The notes beneath the pieces were generated by a model. It searched no databases and had not been told where the DNA came from. It saw nothing but the letters and a program-made list of their open reading frames with translations. This document shows, piece after piece, positions 1 to 8,109 of a stretch of DNA of 37,681 bases (position 1 is its first letter; each line of letters opens with the position of its first letter). The stretch comes from Coriobacteriia bacterium. GTDB lineage: Bacteria > Actinomycetota > Coriobacteriia > Anaerosomatales > PALSA-660. The DNA is taken from NCBI GenBank assembly GCA_025361505.1, contig JANYKZ010000027.1:1-37681 (forward strand). The letters are read 5' to 3'. A program made the translations under genes and the position numbers.

Positions 1-2
1 GC

Positions 3-180
3 TACCGCACCATGACCGTCAGGGTGAAGGTCCTGACCGGCCGCGCGCCCCTCTCCCACGGGCGCGTACGCCAAGTCGAGCGCGCCGGTGCCCGTGACGG
101 CGGCGGTGTAGGTGAACGCACCGCCCGCGCCGACGTCGGCGGCGAACGGCCGATGACCACGCGGGAAGACCGCGGCCGAC
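3..180 (-). pseudogene. Frameshifted remnant of an unrecognised protein (C-terminal end)
   Basis: No single open frame here looks like a gene, but two minus-strand frames each read like protein with strong G/C bias at third codon positions. From about 180 down to about 50 one frame gives a small-residue, beta-rich stretch containing GAFTYTAAVTGTGALDLAYA. From about 50 down to the stop at 3-5 the next frame gives a plausible C-terminus, TFTLTVMVR. Moving from one to the other needs one frameshift near 40-55. Further upstream (about 180-300) a third coherent stretch (VKSEDGANPGNAAG) lies in the same frame as the C-terminus, so a second shift is possible. The function is unknown. It may be the end of a decayed secreted protein, or an intact gene broken by sequencing error. 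The overlapping plus-strand reading has arginine-rich, unconvincing composition. Confidence 0.4.
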
Positions 181-354
181 CTGCGGCGTTGCCGGGATTG
201 GCACCGTCCTCGCTCTTCACGCCACCGGCTGCCGCCCCGGCATCTGCGATGACGCGAGCTTCTACCAGCGGGGAGGACCAGCACGCACCGTCGGCCCGGA
301 GGCGCGTTCGGCGCCCCCTTCCGCGTGCGTCCTGCACCAGACGGAAGGCACCGT

Positions 355-891
355 GTGACGTCCCGAGACAAGCTCCTGACCCCCGTCGGGCGTGCCCGAC
401 ACGCGAGCGCGATCGTGCTCGCATCCCTGCTGGCGACGCTCGTGGGCTTCGTCCCCGCGCCAGCCACGGCCATCACGCGGAGCGAGGTCCTCTCTCGCGC
501 GCACTCCTGGGTCGCCAAGCGTGTGATCTACAGCCAGAGCGCCCGCTACGCCGGCTATCGCCGCGACTGCTCCGGCTTCGTCTCGATGGCGTGGCATCTC
601 GGCACGTCGTACACCTCGCGCACGATCCACACGGTGGCGAAGCGGATCGCGATCTCGCAGCTGCGCCCCGGCGACGCCGTGCACACGCCCGGCCACGTGG
701 CGATCTTCGTCCGCTGGAAGAACAAGGCGAAGCGCACCTACATCGCGATGGAGGAGGCCTCCTGGGGGAGCCCCGCCCTGCATCACGTGCGGACCATCGG
801 ACGCGGCGCCAGCGCGCTGCGCTACCGCAAGATCACCGACGCGCCGGTCCTGGTCGCCGCTGTCGCCTCCGTCACGCCGCCGGTCCTCTGA
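355..891 (+). CDS. Secreted NlpC/P60-like peptidoglycan hydrolase, single domain
   Basis: A 178-residue protein with a signal peptide (hydrophobic run of about residues 18-38 ending APATA, then AITRSEV). The core resembles the NlpC/P60 (papain-like) cell-wall peptidase fold: DCSGF supplies the candidate nucleophile Cys72 and PGHVAIFV the candidate His114. Such enzymes usually cut peptide stems of peptidoglycan. The GTG at 355 is chosen because GGAAGG lies at 343-348 with 6 nt spacing; the ATG-like start at 325 would add a charged leader with no ribosome site. It is convergent with the prepilin operon ending at 910. It is a clear paralogue of the N-terminal half of the protein at 12132-13481 (both share YAGYRRDCSG). 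Family assignment rests on motif and fold expectation, so substrate specificity is unknown. Confidence 0.8.
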   Translation: MTSRDKLLTPVGRARHASAIVLASLLATLVGFVPAPATAITRSEVLSRAHSWVAKRVIYSQSARYAGYRRDCSGFVSMAWHLGTSYTSRTIHTVAKRIAISQLRPGDAVHTPGHVAIFVRWKNKAKRTYIAMEEASWGSPALHHVRTIGRGASALRYRKITDAPVLVAAVASVTPPVL

Positions 892-909
892 CCGCCCGAG
901 GTTCGCGAC

Positions 910-2199
910 CTACCAGACGATGTTGTTGTCCTCGACCCAGGTATCGACCTTGAGCGACTCGTCCGCGATCTGCGGGTAGAGCGGCGGCGGGTAGAGGTCG
1001 AGACGCGGGTCGTACGTGTAGTACTTCTGGCGGAAGCCGGAGACCGGCTGCCCCGTGAACTTGTCGACGGTGCCGAAGTCCCCACCGGAGAGCCCGTACG
1101 CGAGCGATCCCTGGACCGAGATGCGGTTGCGGGTGTACCCCTGCTTGATGTCAGCGTAGATGTGCCCGGTGCGCGCCATCATGGCCGCGTTCACGCTCAG
1201 GTCCTGCTTGCCGAACCACCCCGGCACGATGATGTTGCCTTCAGCGACCAGACCCGACGTCGCGGTCGAATCGACGCTCGAAGGCGCATAGTCGCCGATG
1301 AGGTAGATGTCTCCGACGCTGTCGCTCTTCTTGACCGCGAAGGTGACCGATCTCGAGTAGCTTCCCTGGATCCAGACCGTGTCCTCGAGGTAGACGATGC
1401 CGGACGTGGGGATCGCGATGGATGACACGGGCGTCGTCACGAACACACCCGTGTCGATGCCTCCCGTGATCTTGTCCACGACGATGGTGTTGCCGTTGAC
1501 GACGACGCGGTAGCCCAAGGCCCCCGAGGGCGGGAAGTACGAGCCGCTGGCGAGTGCGGCCGGCCGCATCGTGTCGCGCATCCAATCTGAGACTGCGTCG
1601 AAACTGGCCGGAGGCTGGTTCACCAGGAAGCCCTGATCAGGGCTCTTGCCGGAGAAGGTCCCGCTCGCGATCGCCTCCCCGTGGATCTTGCCCTGGTTGT
1701 CGATATTGCCGTTGGCGCGGACCTGACCGGTGACGTCGGCGTCCCCGGCAAGGCTCAGATCGGAGCCCGAAAGGAACATGTAGTCGGCGAACGTGCGGAG
1801 GCGCACCGTGGCCGCGATGGTCTGAGTGCCGTCGCCCGCCACGCCCATCGAGTAGAGCGTCAGCGGGTGGCCGACGGTCGGCGGGACCGCCTTGACCCGG
1901 TACTTCTCCTGACCGGACACGATCGTCCAACCGGTGTCGGGATGGCTGACATAGTAGGACCCGTCGTTGCGCAACTGGTAGAGATAGGCATTGATGCCGG
2001 CGTCGGCGACGTGCATGGCGCGCACGCGGCCGACACGCACGGCCGTGGCCTGCATCTGGAAGGCGACCACGGTCATCAGCGTCGTCGCCATGACGAACAG
2101 GATCGTCGTCGTGGCCATGACGGTCATGAGTGCGGTGCCCCGGTCGCTTCGTGCGCAGGCCGGGGGACCCTGCCTATGAGAGGGAATCGAACAGCGCAC
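910..2199 (-). CDS. PilX-like pilus assembly / minor pilin protein (cluster 1)
   Basis: A 429-residue protein with a single N-terminal hydrophobic helix preceded by DRG, as in class III signal sequences. The segment after it (TALMTVMATTTILF) lacks the Glu5 of major pilins, as in PilX/GspK-like minor pilins. It then has VADAGINAYLYQLRND and a long beta-rich domain with TFADYMFL. The likely role is a minor component or assembly factor of a type IV pilus-like fibre at the cell surface. The GTG start at 2199 overlaps the end of the upstream prepilin gene by 26 nt and follows GAAGGTGAAG; an internal ATG at 2127 is possible but would leave almost no leader. It is last in a three-gene operon. The paralogue at 13596-14888 shares the same architecture and the C-terminal RLDLxPPPxYP motif. 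Confidence 0.75.
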   Translation of the reverse strand: MRCSIPSHRQGPPACARSDRGTALMTVMATTTILFVMATTLMTVVAFQMQATAVRVGRVRAMHVADAGINAYLYQLRNDGSYYVSHPDTGWTIVSGQEKYRVKAVPPTVGHPLTLYSMGVAGDGTQTIAATVRLRTFADYMFLSGSDLSLAGDADVTGQVRANGNIDNQGKIHGEAIASGTFSGKSPDQGFLVNQPPASFDAVSDWMRDTMRPAALASGSYFPPSGALGYRVVVNGNTIVVDKITGGIDTGVFVTTPVSSIAIPTSGIVYLEDTVWIQGSYSRSVTFAVKKSDSVGDIYLIGDYAPSSVDSTATSGLVAEGNIIVPGWFGKQDLSVNAAMMARTGHIYADIKQGYTRNRISVQGSLAYGLSGGDFGTVDKFTGQPVSGFRQKYYTYDPRLDLYPPPLYPQIADESLKVDTWVEDNNIVW

Positions 2200-2812
2200 G
2201 GATCTTCACCTTCGTTGAGAAGTCGACTGACACGAAGCCGCTCTGCGAGGGCCTCGTCGCCAGCAAATGGATGCCTACGGCACTGATGGTATTCATGTTG
2301 GAGCTCGTCACTGCGACAACGCCGTCGGCGCTGTTGTAGTAGGTGAAGACCGCCTGCGCGGTCATCCCGCCGATGTTCATCACGCGCACGAACATCGTCT
2401 GGTCGCGGGTCGGGTAGTTGTACGGATAGACCTGCGTGGTCGGCACCCCGACTCCCCGGTACAGGTCGTTGCCCTGAACGTAGTAGGTGACCAGTTCAGG
2501 GATCCCATCCAAGTTCACGTCGCAGTAGAACGAGCACGAGGAGGAGGTCGCGTCCGCGAACGCTCCGCCGCCGTCCTGGATCTCGCGCGCCTGCCGCAAC
2601 TCGCGCACGAGCGTGTCGAGTCCCTTCTGCGCCTCTCCGGTGGCGTCCGAGGTCGCTTGGACGTTGCTGTAGTTGTTGGTCATGCCGATGAAGGCGAAGT
2701 AGGCGGCCCCCAGCACGATCGGGAGGATGGCCGCACTGATGAGGAGCTCGAGCAGGCTGAACCCGCCGTCATCCCTCCGCGCCGATCCGATGGGTGATCG
2801 CATCTTCATCAT
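2174..2812 (-). CDS. PilW-like prepilin with N-terminal methylation motif (cluster 1)
   Basis: A 212-residue protein with a canonical type IV prepilin cleavage/methylation site: a basic leader, then G/FSLLELLISAAIL with Glu at mature position 5, followed by a hydrophobic helix. A conserved middle element reads SCSFYCDVNLDGIPE, with two cysteines beside a DxNxDG sequence resembling a calcium-binding loop. It starts directly next to the upstream gene's stop (2812/2813) and overlaps the next gene, so all three are probably co-transcribed. Likely processed by a prepilin peptidase (none in the window) and placed in a pilus or pseudopilus. PilW-like is used for position and size; sequence assignment among minor pilins is approximate. 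Confidence 0.8.
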   Translation of the reverse strand: MMKMRSPIGSARRDDGGFSLLELLISAAILPIVLGAAYFAFIGMTNNYSNVQATSDATGEAQKGLDTLVRELRQAREIQDGGGAFADATSSSCSFYCDVNLDGIPELVTYYVQGNDLYRGVGVPTTQVYPYNYPTRDQTMFVRVMNIGGMTAQAVFTYYNSADGVVAVTSSNMNTISAVGIHLLATRPSQSGFVSVDFSTKVKIRALFDSLS

Positions 2813-4291
2813 CTACTTGGAGTTCACGGCGACTTCGGTGGTCTGGCCCGCGTTGACGACCGCGGTGACAGCACTGCCCGTCTTACCGGAGATCTGGACA
2901 CTGTAGCTGCCGGGGACGAGGTTCTGAAGGAGCAACTCACCGGTCCCGTTCGTGCCGGAGCCGGTGGACAGCGTGTTCGAGTAGTAACCGCCCGGACCGC
3001 TGATTATCAGGGTAAGGTTGCCCAGCTTCTTGTTCGTGCCGTAGCTCATGACGTGCATGTTGCCCTTGACCGCCACAGCAGCGAGCGAGAACGTCACGAG
3101 CGCCTGTGAGTCCTCCTCGCGGACGACAGCCGTCTGGCTCGAGCCGGTGTAGCCGGCGATGCTCACGGACACCGAGTAGCTGCCGACGTCGAGCGGCGAG
3201 AAGCTGATCTCCCCGTTCGAACCGGTCGAGCCCTGCGCCAGCGTCACGCCCGGCTGTGTCGCGAGTATCACGGCGGCCCCCGCGAGCTGGGTGCCGTTGG
3301 AGTCCAGCACCCGGACCCGCACGCCGTGGTCCACCGTCGGACTCATGCGGAACGAGACGGCCGGGCTCGACGCGGTGGGGCTCGTGGTGAAGGGCAGCGT
3401 CGCACCTGTGTAGTGCGCGCGCGTCACGGTCGCCGCGTAATCGCCGTAGACCAGGTTCGAGAACGTCGCGACCCCTGCGGCGTCGGTGTATGCCGTCACG
3501 CCGACGCTCCAGTCCGAGCGCTTGATCGATACGAGCGTCCCCGAGAGCGGAGCGCCGTTCATGTCGGCGACATTGATGGTGGCCTGCGCGGGCCGCTGCA
3601 CGTAGACGATCGCGGTGGAGGCGGAGTCGGTCGATACCGTGGAGACCAGGCCGCTGGGGTCCACGATGTAGCCGGCCGGCGCGGCCACGGAGAGGGTGCA
3701 GGACCCCACCGGAACCTGCGCGAAGAGCGCCTGGCCCGACGAGTCGGTCGTGATGCGGCGCGTGGTTCCGTTCGATGCGGTGAACAGAACGTCCTGGCCC
3801 GTCACCGGAAGCGCGCTGTCACGATTCGACAACTGCACGAGGAGGTCGCCCACCCCCGATAGGTTCGTCTTGCCGTAGATGAGCGTGTTGACCTCGACGC
3901 GCCCGGGGAACGGGTCCGTCCACGAGACAGCGACCTTCAGCTTCTTGTAGGCGGCGCCCCCGGTCGAGGACTGCACCCAGGTGCACTCCGTCGTGATGGT
4001 GTACTTGCCGGACACTTCGGGCGTCAGGATGATCCCGGCGGGGTTGCCCGCGCTGCCATCGGCGTACCGCACGCCGACGCTGTCGTACGGCATGTTGCGG
4101 GCCGTCTCGAGGCGGTCGGTCGCGAGGTTCGTGGCCTCGTCCCGGGCGCGCGTCATCGTGCTCGAGGCGATGGCCCCGCCGAGGAGGCCGGCGAGCGACG
4201 TCAGGCACACGAGAAGGATCGACGAGGCGATGAGCACCTCGGCGATCGTCATCCCTGAGTCGGATCCCGTTCGCGCGCAGAGCCTGGACAT
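2813..4291 (-). CDS. Large prepilin-like surface protein with carboxypeptidase-regulatory-like repeats (cluster 1)
   Basis: A 492-residue protein. The N-terminus carries a prepilin-type signal, DSG/MTIAEVLIASS, with Glu at mature position 5, then a hydrophobic helix. The pilin-like head contains RNMPYDSVGVRYADG. The remaining two thirds is a string of beta-sandwich units with repeated patterns such as DAAGVATFSNLVYGDYAATV and GSNGEISFSPLDVGSYSVSV, typical of CarboxypepD_reg/Cna-B-like modules. It is probably displayed on the pilus or cell surface. The ATG at 4291 is chosen because GAGGGG precedes it by 6-7 nt and it gives a short basic leader; the open frame extends further upstream to 4402 without support. 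First gene of the operon; its paralogue at 15513-16991 is also exactly 492 residues. Confidence 0.75.
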   Translation of the reverse strand: MSRLCARTGSDSGMTIAEVLIASSILLVCLTSLAGLLGGAIASSTMTRARDEATNLATDRLETARNMPYDSVGVRYADGSAGNPAGIILTPEVSGKYTITTECTWVQSSTGGAAYKKLKVAVSWTDPFPGRVEVNTLIYGKTNLSGVGDLLVQLSNRDSALPVTGQDVLFTASNGTTRRITTDSSGQALFAQVPVGSCTLSVAAPAGYIVDPSGLVSTVSTDSASTAIVYVQRPAQATINVADMNGAPLSGTLVSIKRSDWSVGVTAYTDAAGVATFSNLVYGDYAATVTRAHYTGATLPFTTSPTASSPAVSFRMSPTVDHGVRVRVLDSNGTQLAGAAVILATQPGVTLAQGSTGSNGEISFSPLDVGSYSVSVSIAGYTGSSQTAVVREEDSQALVTFSLAAVAVKGNMHVMSYGTNKKLGNLTLIISGPGGYYSNTLSTGSGTNGTGELLLQNLVPGSYSVQISGKTGSAVTAVVNAGQTTEVAVNSK

Positions 4292-4411
4292 GTCGCGCCC
4301 CTCGTTGCGTACGTCAGCTTCGTGCACGATGCACACAGGTATGTTCGGCAGGAACGGCCCCGCGCTGGAGGGGTTTTCCGAAGAGGCACGCGCGAACGGC
4401 ACTCCGAACGA

Positions 4412-4447
4412 CGAACGGCCCGCCGGGTACGCCCGGCGGGCCGTTCG
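4412..4447 (-). terminator. Strong hairpin terminator downstream of the multicopper oxidase
   Basis: A perfect 16-bp inverted repeat (4412-4427 with 4432-4447) with a TACG tetraloop lies 40 nt past the stop of the minus-strand oxidase gene. No clear T-run follows on the minus strand, as is common for terminators in high-GC bacteria. It separates the oxidase from prepilin operon 1, which starts at 4291. Confidence 0.75.
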
Positions 4448-4486
4448 AGCTCGTGGCGGCGAGGGCGTCCCGCCGCCTCCTCGTCG

Positions 4487-7400
4487 CTAGAGGACCTGCT
4501 TCGTCACGACGGCGGACTGGCTTCCGAGATACGTGGCGTTCCCGGCGAAGACCGCGCGGAAACTCCAGATACCCACTTGGGATGCGCTCGCGGAGAAGGA
4601 GTACGCCCCGGTCAAGGCCGACGTGGTCACCGTGCGATAGGTGGACCACACCGTGCTGCCCGGACGCTGGTACTGGATCGTGACCGACACGGCGATATTC
4701 GGGGTGATCACGCCGCTTATGGTGAACGGCTCCCCATTGAGCACGGTGAACGAGTTCCCGCGCGAGATCGTCAGGCTCGTGGCGATCTTGCCCGACGCCA
4801 CGGACGTCGTCGCGAAGGCGACATTGGTCCACGCGGAGAAGCTGTTCTGCGTCTCCGCCCTGACCCGGTAGTAGTACCGCGTGTTGGCCGCTACCGCCGT
4901 ATCGGTGTAGGTCGTCTGCACGGGGACGGTGAACGACGTGACGTTCGCCGTGAAGCTCGCGTTCGTCGACCGCTGGATGAGGTAGTCGGTCGCGGCGGGC
5001 AGCAGCGCGTGGTTGGTCCACAGCAGCTTGATCGACAGCGGCGTGACGCCCACCGCCGAGGCCGTCGCGGTGAGGGTCGTCGGCGCATCCGGCGACACCT
5101 TGAAGTCCACCGCACGCATCATGTCGTTCTCTTCGTGGCCGAGCAGGTGGCAGTGCCACACGTACTCCCAGCCGTAGTTCTGCAGCGCGTTGATGATGGT
5201 CATCGCGTTGCCGGTGGTCGGATCCGTGACCGTCAGCGTCGCGCCGAGCGGCTGGGTCGGGTCCATCGGCCGTATGCTGTCGCCGATCTTGAAGGGCAGC
5301 GTCGGCGAGATCGCGCGGAACGCGACGATGCAGTCTTCGAGCGGGTTCATCCTGACGGTCTCTTTCCAGCCGAGCTCGTTGGGGTCAGGCGGCCTGATGG
5401 CGCCGTCCCACCCGACCCGGTTGATGACCTGGACGTTGAACAGGTGGAAGTGGATGGCGTGCGTGTCGACTCCGTTGTGGGTGATCTTCCACACCTGCGC
5501 ACCGTCGGGCAGGGTGTACGGCGTGATGTTGCGGGAATCGATGAGGTTCTCGGTCACCGGATCGGCATAGCCCAGCGGGATCGTGGTCTGGTTGTTGAAG
5601 TTGGTGAAGGGCAGCTCCACGCCCAGCGTGGCGTTCATGCGGCCGTAGTTGAGCTCGAAGAGCTCCTGGATCGCCTTGGGCTGCATCGCGAGCGTGATCG
5701 TCGCCGCGGTGCTCGATGGCTTGAAGGTGATCGTGGTTGACGCGATCTTGGAGTACGTGTTGACTGCGGCGCCGTCAGCCACCTGCGGGACGATCAGCTT
5801 GTCCTGAGACAGCTTGAAGGCCGCCGGCAACGCCTGCTGGAGCGCCGCGAGGTTGTAGGTCGGGGCCGCGGTGGCGCCGTCGACCTGGAACTGCATGATC
5901 GTGCGCGTGTTCGGGCCGTAGCCGGGCATCGTCGTCGGCGCGCCACCGGTGGACCTCTGATCGGGGTCACCGGTGTAGTAGTCGTAGCGCGGATCGAACG
6001 CGGGCACCGGCGCCGGAGCGTCGTTGTACATGATGAGCTTCGAGCCCGCGGGCACGCCCGAGAAGTCGACGATGACGTCCGCGCGCTCCGCCGGGCCGAG
6101 CATCAGCGTGTGGTTGGAGACGTTGAGCACGACGATGTCGCGGCGGTTGTAGTTGTAACCGATCGGGGTGTTGGGCAGCACGACCGGGTTCGGGAGGATC
6201 CCGCCCTCGGTGCCGATCTGGATCATCGACGGTCCGGCTGTGGTCGGGTCCGGAACGCCACCGTCACGGCCGTCGGTCGGCCACGTCGCAGGCCAGGTCG
6301 TCACCGTCGCCGCGTGCGGTACCGCGGGGACCATCGTGACCTCGCCCGAAGCCAGTTGCAGCGTCGGGTTGCCGCTGGCGTCCAGGGACGCCGGCGTGTT
6401 CGACGAGGCGTAGTACAGCTGCAGGTTGAGGGTACGGTCGTTGGACGCGTTGAGGATGCGCAGGCGGTACGCCTTGCGCTGCACCTTCACGTACGGGTAG
6501 GCGGTGCCGTTGACCAGTGGCGTGTCCATGAAGGACTCGGGCACCATCGACGGGTTCGGGGTACCGGGATCGCCGTTGGCGAGAGCGGGGTGGGCCAGCG
6601 TGGTCACGACCGGCCAGAACCAGGGGCCGTAGTCCCAGCGACCGAACGCGTTCGCCCCGTTCGGGTCCGCGGGGTTCTGGTTCGGCATGTACACGTGCGG
6701 GAACCACAGGTTGCCGGTTCCGCCCCAGTTGGCCACGTCCCATGTCGGGTCCGTCGCCGCAAGCTGCCCGAGGTCCGGGACGAAGGTCTTGTCCTGGATG
6801 ATCAGGGGGATCTGGTCGGCGGGGATCGTGCCGGCGGGCACGGTCACGGTGCCGACGACGCCGCCGTTGACGAGCGTCTGCTCGATCGGGTCGCTGAGCA
6901 GGTAGCCGGCGGCCTCGCCCGCGTACACGTTCAGGCGTGTGATGCCGTACGCGTGATCGTGGTAGAACATCAGCCGCGCGCTCTGCTGGTTCGTGTAGAA
7001 GAAGGTCATCGACCCGCGGCCGGGATCGGGCATGTCAGGCACGTTGTAGACGCTGACGCCGGCAGGGTAGCTCGTGTTCTCGCTCGCCGGCGTGATCCAC
7101 TGGTTCGGGGTGCCGTCGGAGATCCACGGGGTAGCGCCGCCGTGCAGGTGGAGCGTCGCGCGGTTCTGGCTGTACATCGTGATCCCGTTGGGCCCGAGAC
7201 CGGCGCCCATGGCCGTCGTGTCGACCGGCAGGAACAGGTTGCCGCCCGCGTTGGCAGGCAGGCTGTTCGTGAACTTGACGCGGACCGGGCGGTCGCGCTG
7301 CGCGAGGATCTGCGGTCCGAGGTAGGAGAACTTCGTCACCGTCGGATCGGACGAGTTGGTCTGCCGATAGCCCTGCAGCGTCGTCGTCGGGATGTCGGAG

Positions 7401-7909
7401 CCGAGCTTCTCGGTGTAGCGCCCGACCTCGATCTCGTAGTAGTCGCAGCCCGGGTAGGTCGTCGTGTCAGGGACAGCGACGGGGATGTACTGCCCGAGGT
7501 TGTTGCGGTTCGCGAAACCGAGACCCGGCAGCGAATCGACGAACTTGCGGATGCCGGTGCTCGGAACCACGTTGCCCGACACGTCGAGCGACGGCCACTG
7601 GCTGTTCGCGTAGTTCGCGATGCCGAAGTAGTCGACCGGCGCGAGCGGACCGACGGGCAGCGCCGCGGCGAAGATGCTGCTCTTGAGCAGGGCGCTCAGG
7701 GGCGCCGCCTTGGCGGCGGCCGCGTTGCGCTGAGCGGCGGCCTCGCGGTCGAGGTACGTCAGACGTTTCTGGAACACCACGCTCGCCGGTGTCACCGGTC
7801 CCTTGACGGGGGCCGACGAGCCTATCGCGGCATAGGCCGGTGCCGCGAACGCGAGCGCGCCCACGACCGCCAACGATGCCACTGCGAGCCAAGTCCTGCG
7901 AGTCCTCAT
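4487..7909 (-). CDS. Large secreted multicopper oxidase with FN3 and Ig-like C-terminal domains
   Basis: A 1140-residue exported protein (signal peptide of about residues 1-27 ending PAYA). All four copper-binding motifs are present: HLHG near residue 255, YHDH near 316, HAIHFHLFN near 820 and WHCHLLGHEENDMM near 921. The last gives the type 1 Cys, the His five residues later and a Met axial ligand ten residues later. The enzyme should oxidise a substrate (metal ion or organic) with reduction of O2 to water outside the cell. Beyond about residue 938 come a fibronectin type III domain and an Ig-like domain. It is about twice the size of typical laccases, with roughly 500 residues between the second and third copper motifs. 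Large metal-linked oxidases such as Geobacter OmpB are also long, so a Mn/Fe or copper role is conceivable but unproven. The ATG is the only sensible start before the signal peptide. Confidence 0.92.
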   Translation of the reverse strand: MRTRRTWLAVASLAVVGALAFAAPAYAAIGSSAPVKGPVTPASVVFQKRLTYLDREAAAQRNAAAAKAAPLSALLKSSIFAAALPVGPLAPVDYFGIANYANSQWPSLDVSGNVVPSTGIRKFVDSLPGLGFANRNNLGQYIPVAVPDTTTYPGCDYYEIEVGRYTEKLGSDIPTTTLQGYRQTNSSDPTVTKFSYLGPQILAQRDRPVRVKFTNSLPANAGGNLFLPVDTTAMGAGLGPNGITMYSQNRATLHLHGGATPWISDGTPNQWITPASENTSYPAGVSVYNVPDMPDPGRGSMTFFYTNQQSARLMFYHDHAYGITRLNVYAGEAAGYLLSDPIEQTLVNGGVVGTVTVPAGTIPADQIPLIIQDKTFVPDLGQLAATDPTWDVANWGGTGNLWFPHVYMPNQNPADPNGANAFGRWDYGPWFWPVVTTLAHPALANGDPGTPNPSMVPESFMDTPLVNGTAYPYVKVQRKAYRLRILNASNDRTLNLQLYYASSNTPASLDASGNPTLQLASGEVTMVPAVPHAATVTTWPATWPTDGRDGGVPDPTTAGPSMIQIGTEGGILPNPVVLPNTPIGYNYNRRDIVVLNVSNHTLMLGPAERADVIVDFSGVPAGSKLIMYNDAPAPVPAFDPRYDYYTGDPDQRSTGGAPTTMPGYGPNTRTIMQFQVDGATAAPTYNLAALQQALPAAFKLSQDKLIVPQVADGAAVNTYSKIASTTITFKPSSTAATITLAMQPKAIQELFELNYGRMNATLGVELPFTNFNNQTTIPLGYADPVTENLIDSRNITPYTLPDGAQVWKITHNGVDTHAIHFHLFNVQVINRVGWDGAIRPPDPNELGWKETVRMNPLEDCIVAFRAISPTLPFKIGDSIRPMDPTQPLGATLTVTDPTTGNAMTIINALQNYGWEYVWHCHLLGHEENDMMRAVDFKVSPDAPTTLTATASAVGVTPLSIKLLWTNHALLPAATDYLIQRSTNASFTANVTSFTVPVQTTYTDTAVAANTRYYYRVRAETQNSFSAWTNVAFATTSVASGKIATSLTISRGNSFTVLNGEPFTISGVITPNIAVSVTIQYQRPGSTVWSTYRTVTTSALTGAYSFSASASQVGIWSFRAVFAGNATYLGSQSAVVTKQVL

Positions 7910-7962
7910 GTCCGGCTCATCCCCACTTCCCGTGCTGCTGCCTCGACCGAACCCCTATGACC

Positions 7963-8003
7963 CGCGCAGGCACACCGACTATGGCGTGCGGTGCCCCTGC
8001 GCG
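7963..8003. terminator. Inverted repeat upstream of the multicopper oxidase
   Basis: CGCGCAGG at 7963-7970 pairs with CCTGCGCG at 7996-8003, and the inner CAC/GTG (7971-7973, 7991-7993) extends the stem past a small bulge. It lies in the 200-bp space between the acyltransferase stop (8110) and the oxidase start (7909). It may terminate the upstream operon or lie in the oxidase leader. No convincing promoter boxes were seen around it. Confidence 0.4.
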
Positions 8004-8071
8004 TCTGGCTGAGATATGCCCCTGCAAACCGCGCGCCTAACCGTGTTCGCCTCGTCATCTCGCTTCTGTTA

Positions 8072-8102
8072 GTGCCGACGAAGCCATAGCCCGGTCCGGC
8101 AC
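8072..8102 (-). terminator. Possible hairpin just after the acyltransferase gene
   Basis: GTGCCG at 8072-8077 is the inverted match of CGGCAC at 8097-8102, beginning 8 nt past the minus-strand stop at 8110. The stem is short and the loop is 19 nt, so this is only a candidate terminator. Confidence 0.3.
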
Positions 8103-8109
8103 GTGTCTG

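Noticed and set aside
6110-7960. 616-residue plus-strand open frame opposite the multicopper oxidase
   Set aside because: Arg/Val/His-rich composition with no recognisable domain; it is the antisense shadow of a gene with complete copper motifs.
7910-8109. c-di-GMP riboswitch before the multicopper oxidase
   Set aside because: A hairpin-rich leader prompted the idea, but the conserved GCAAA/GGGACGCAAAGC-type core was not present.
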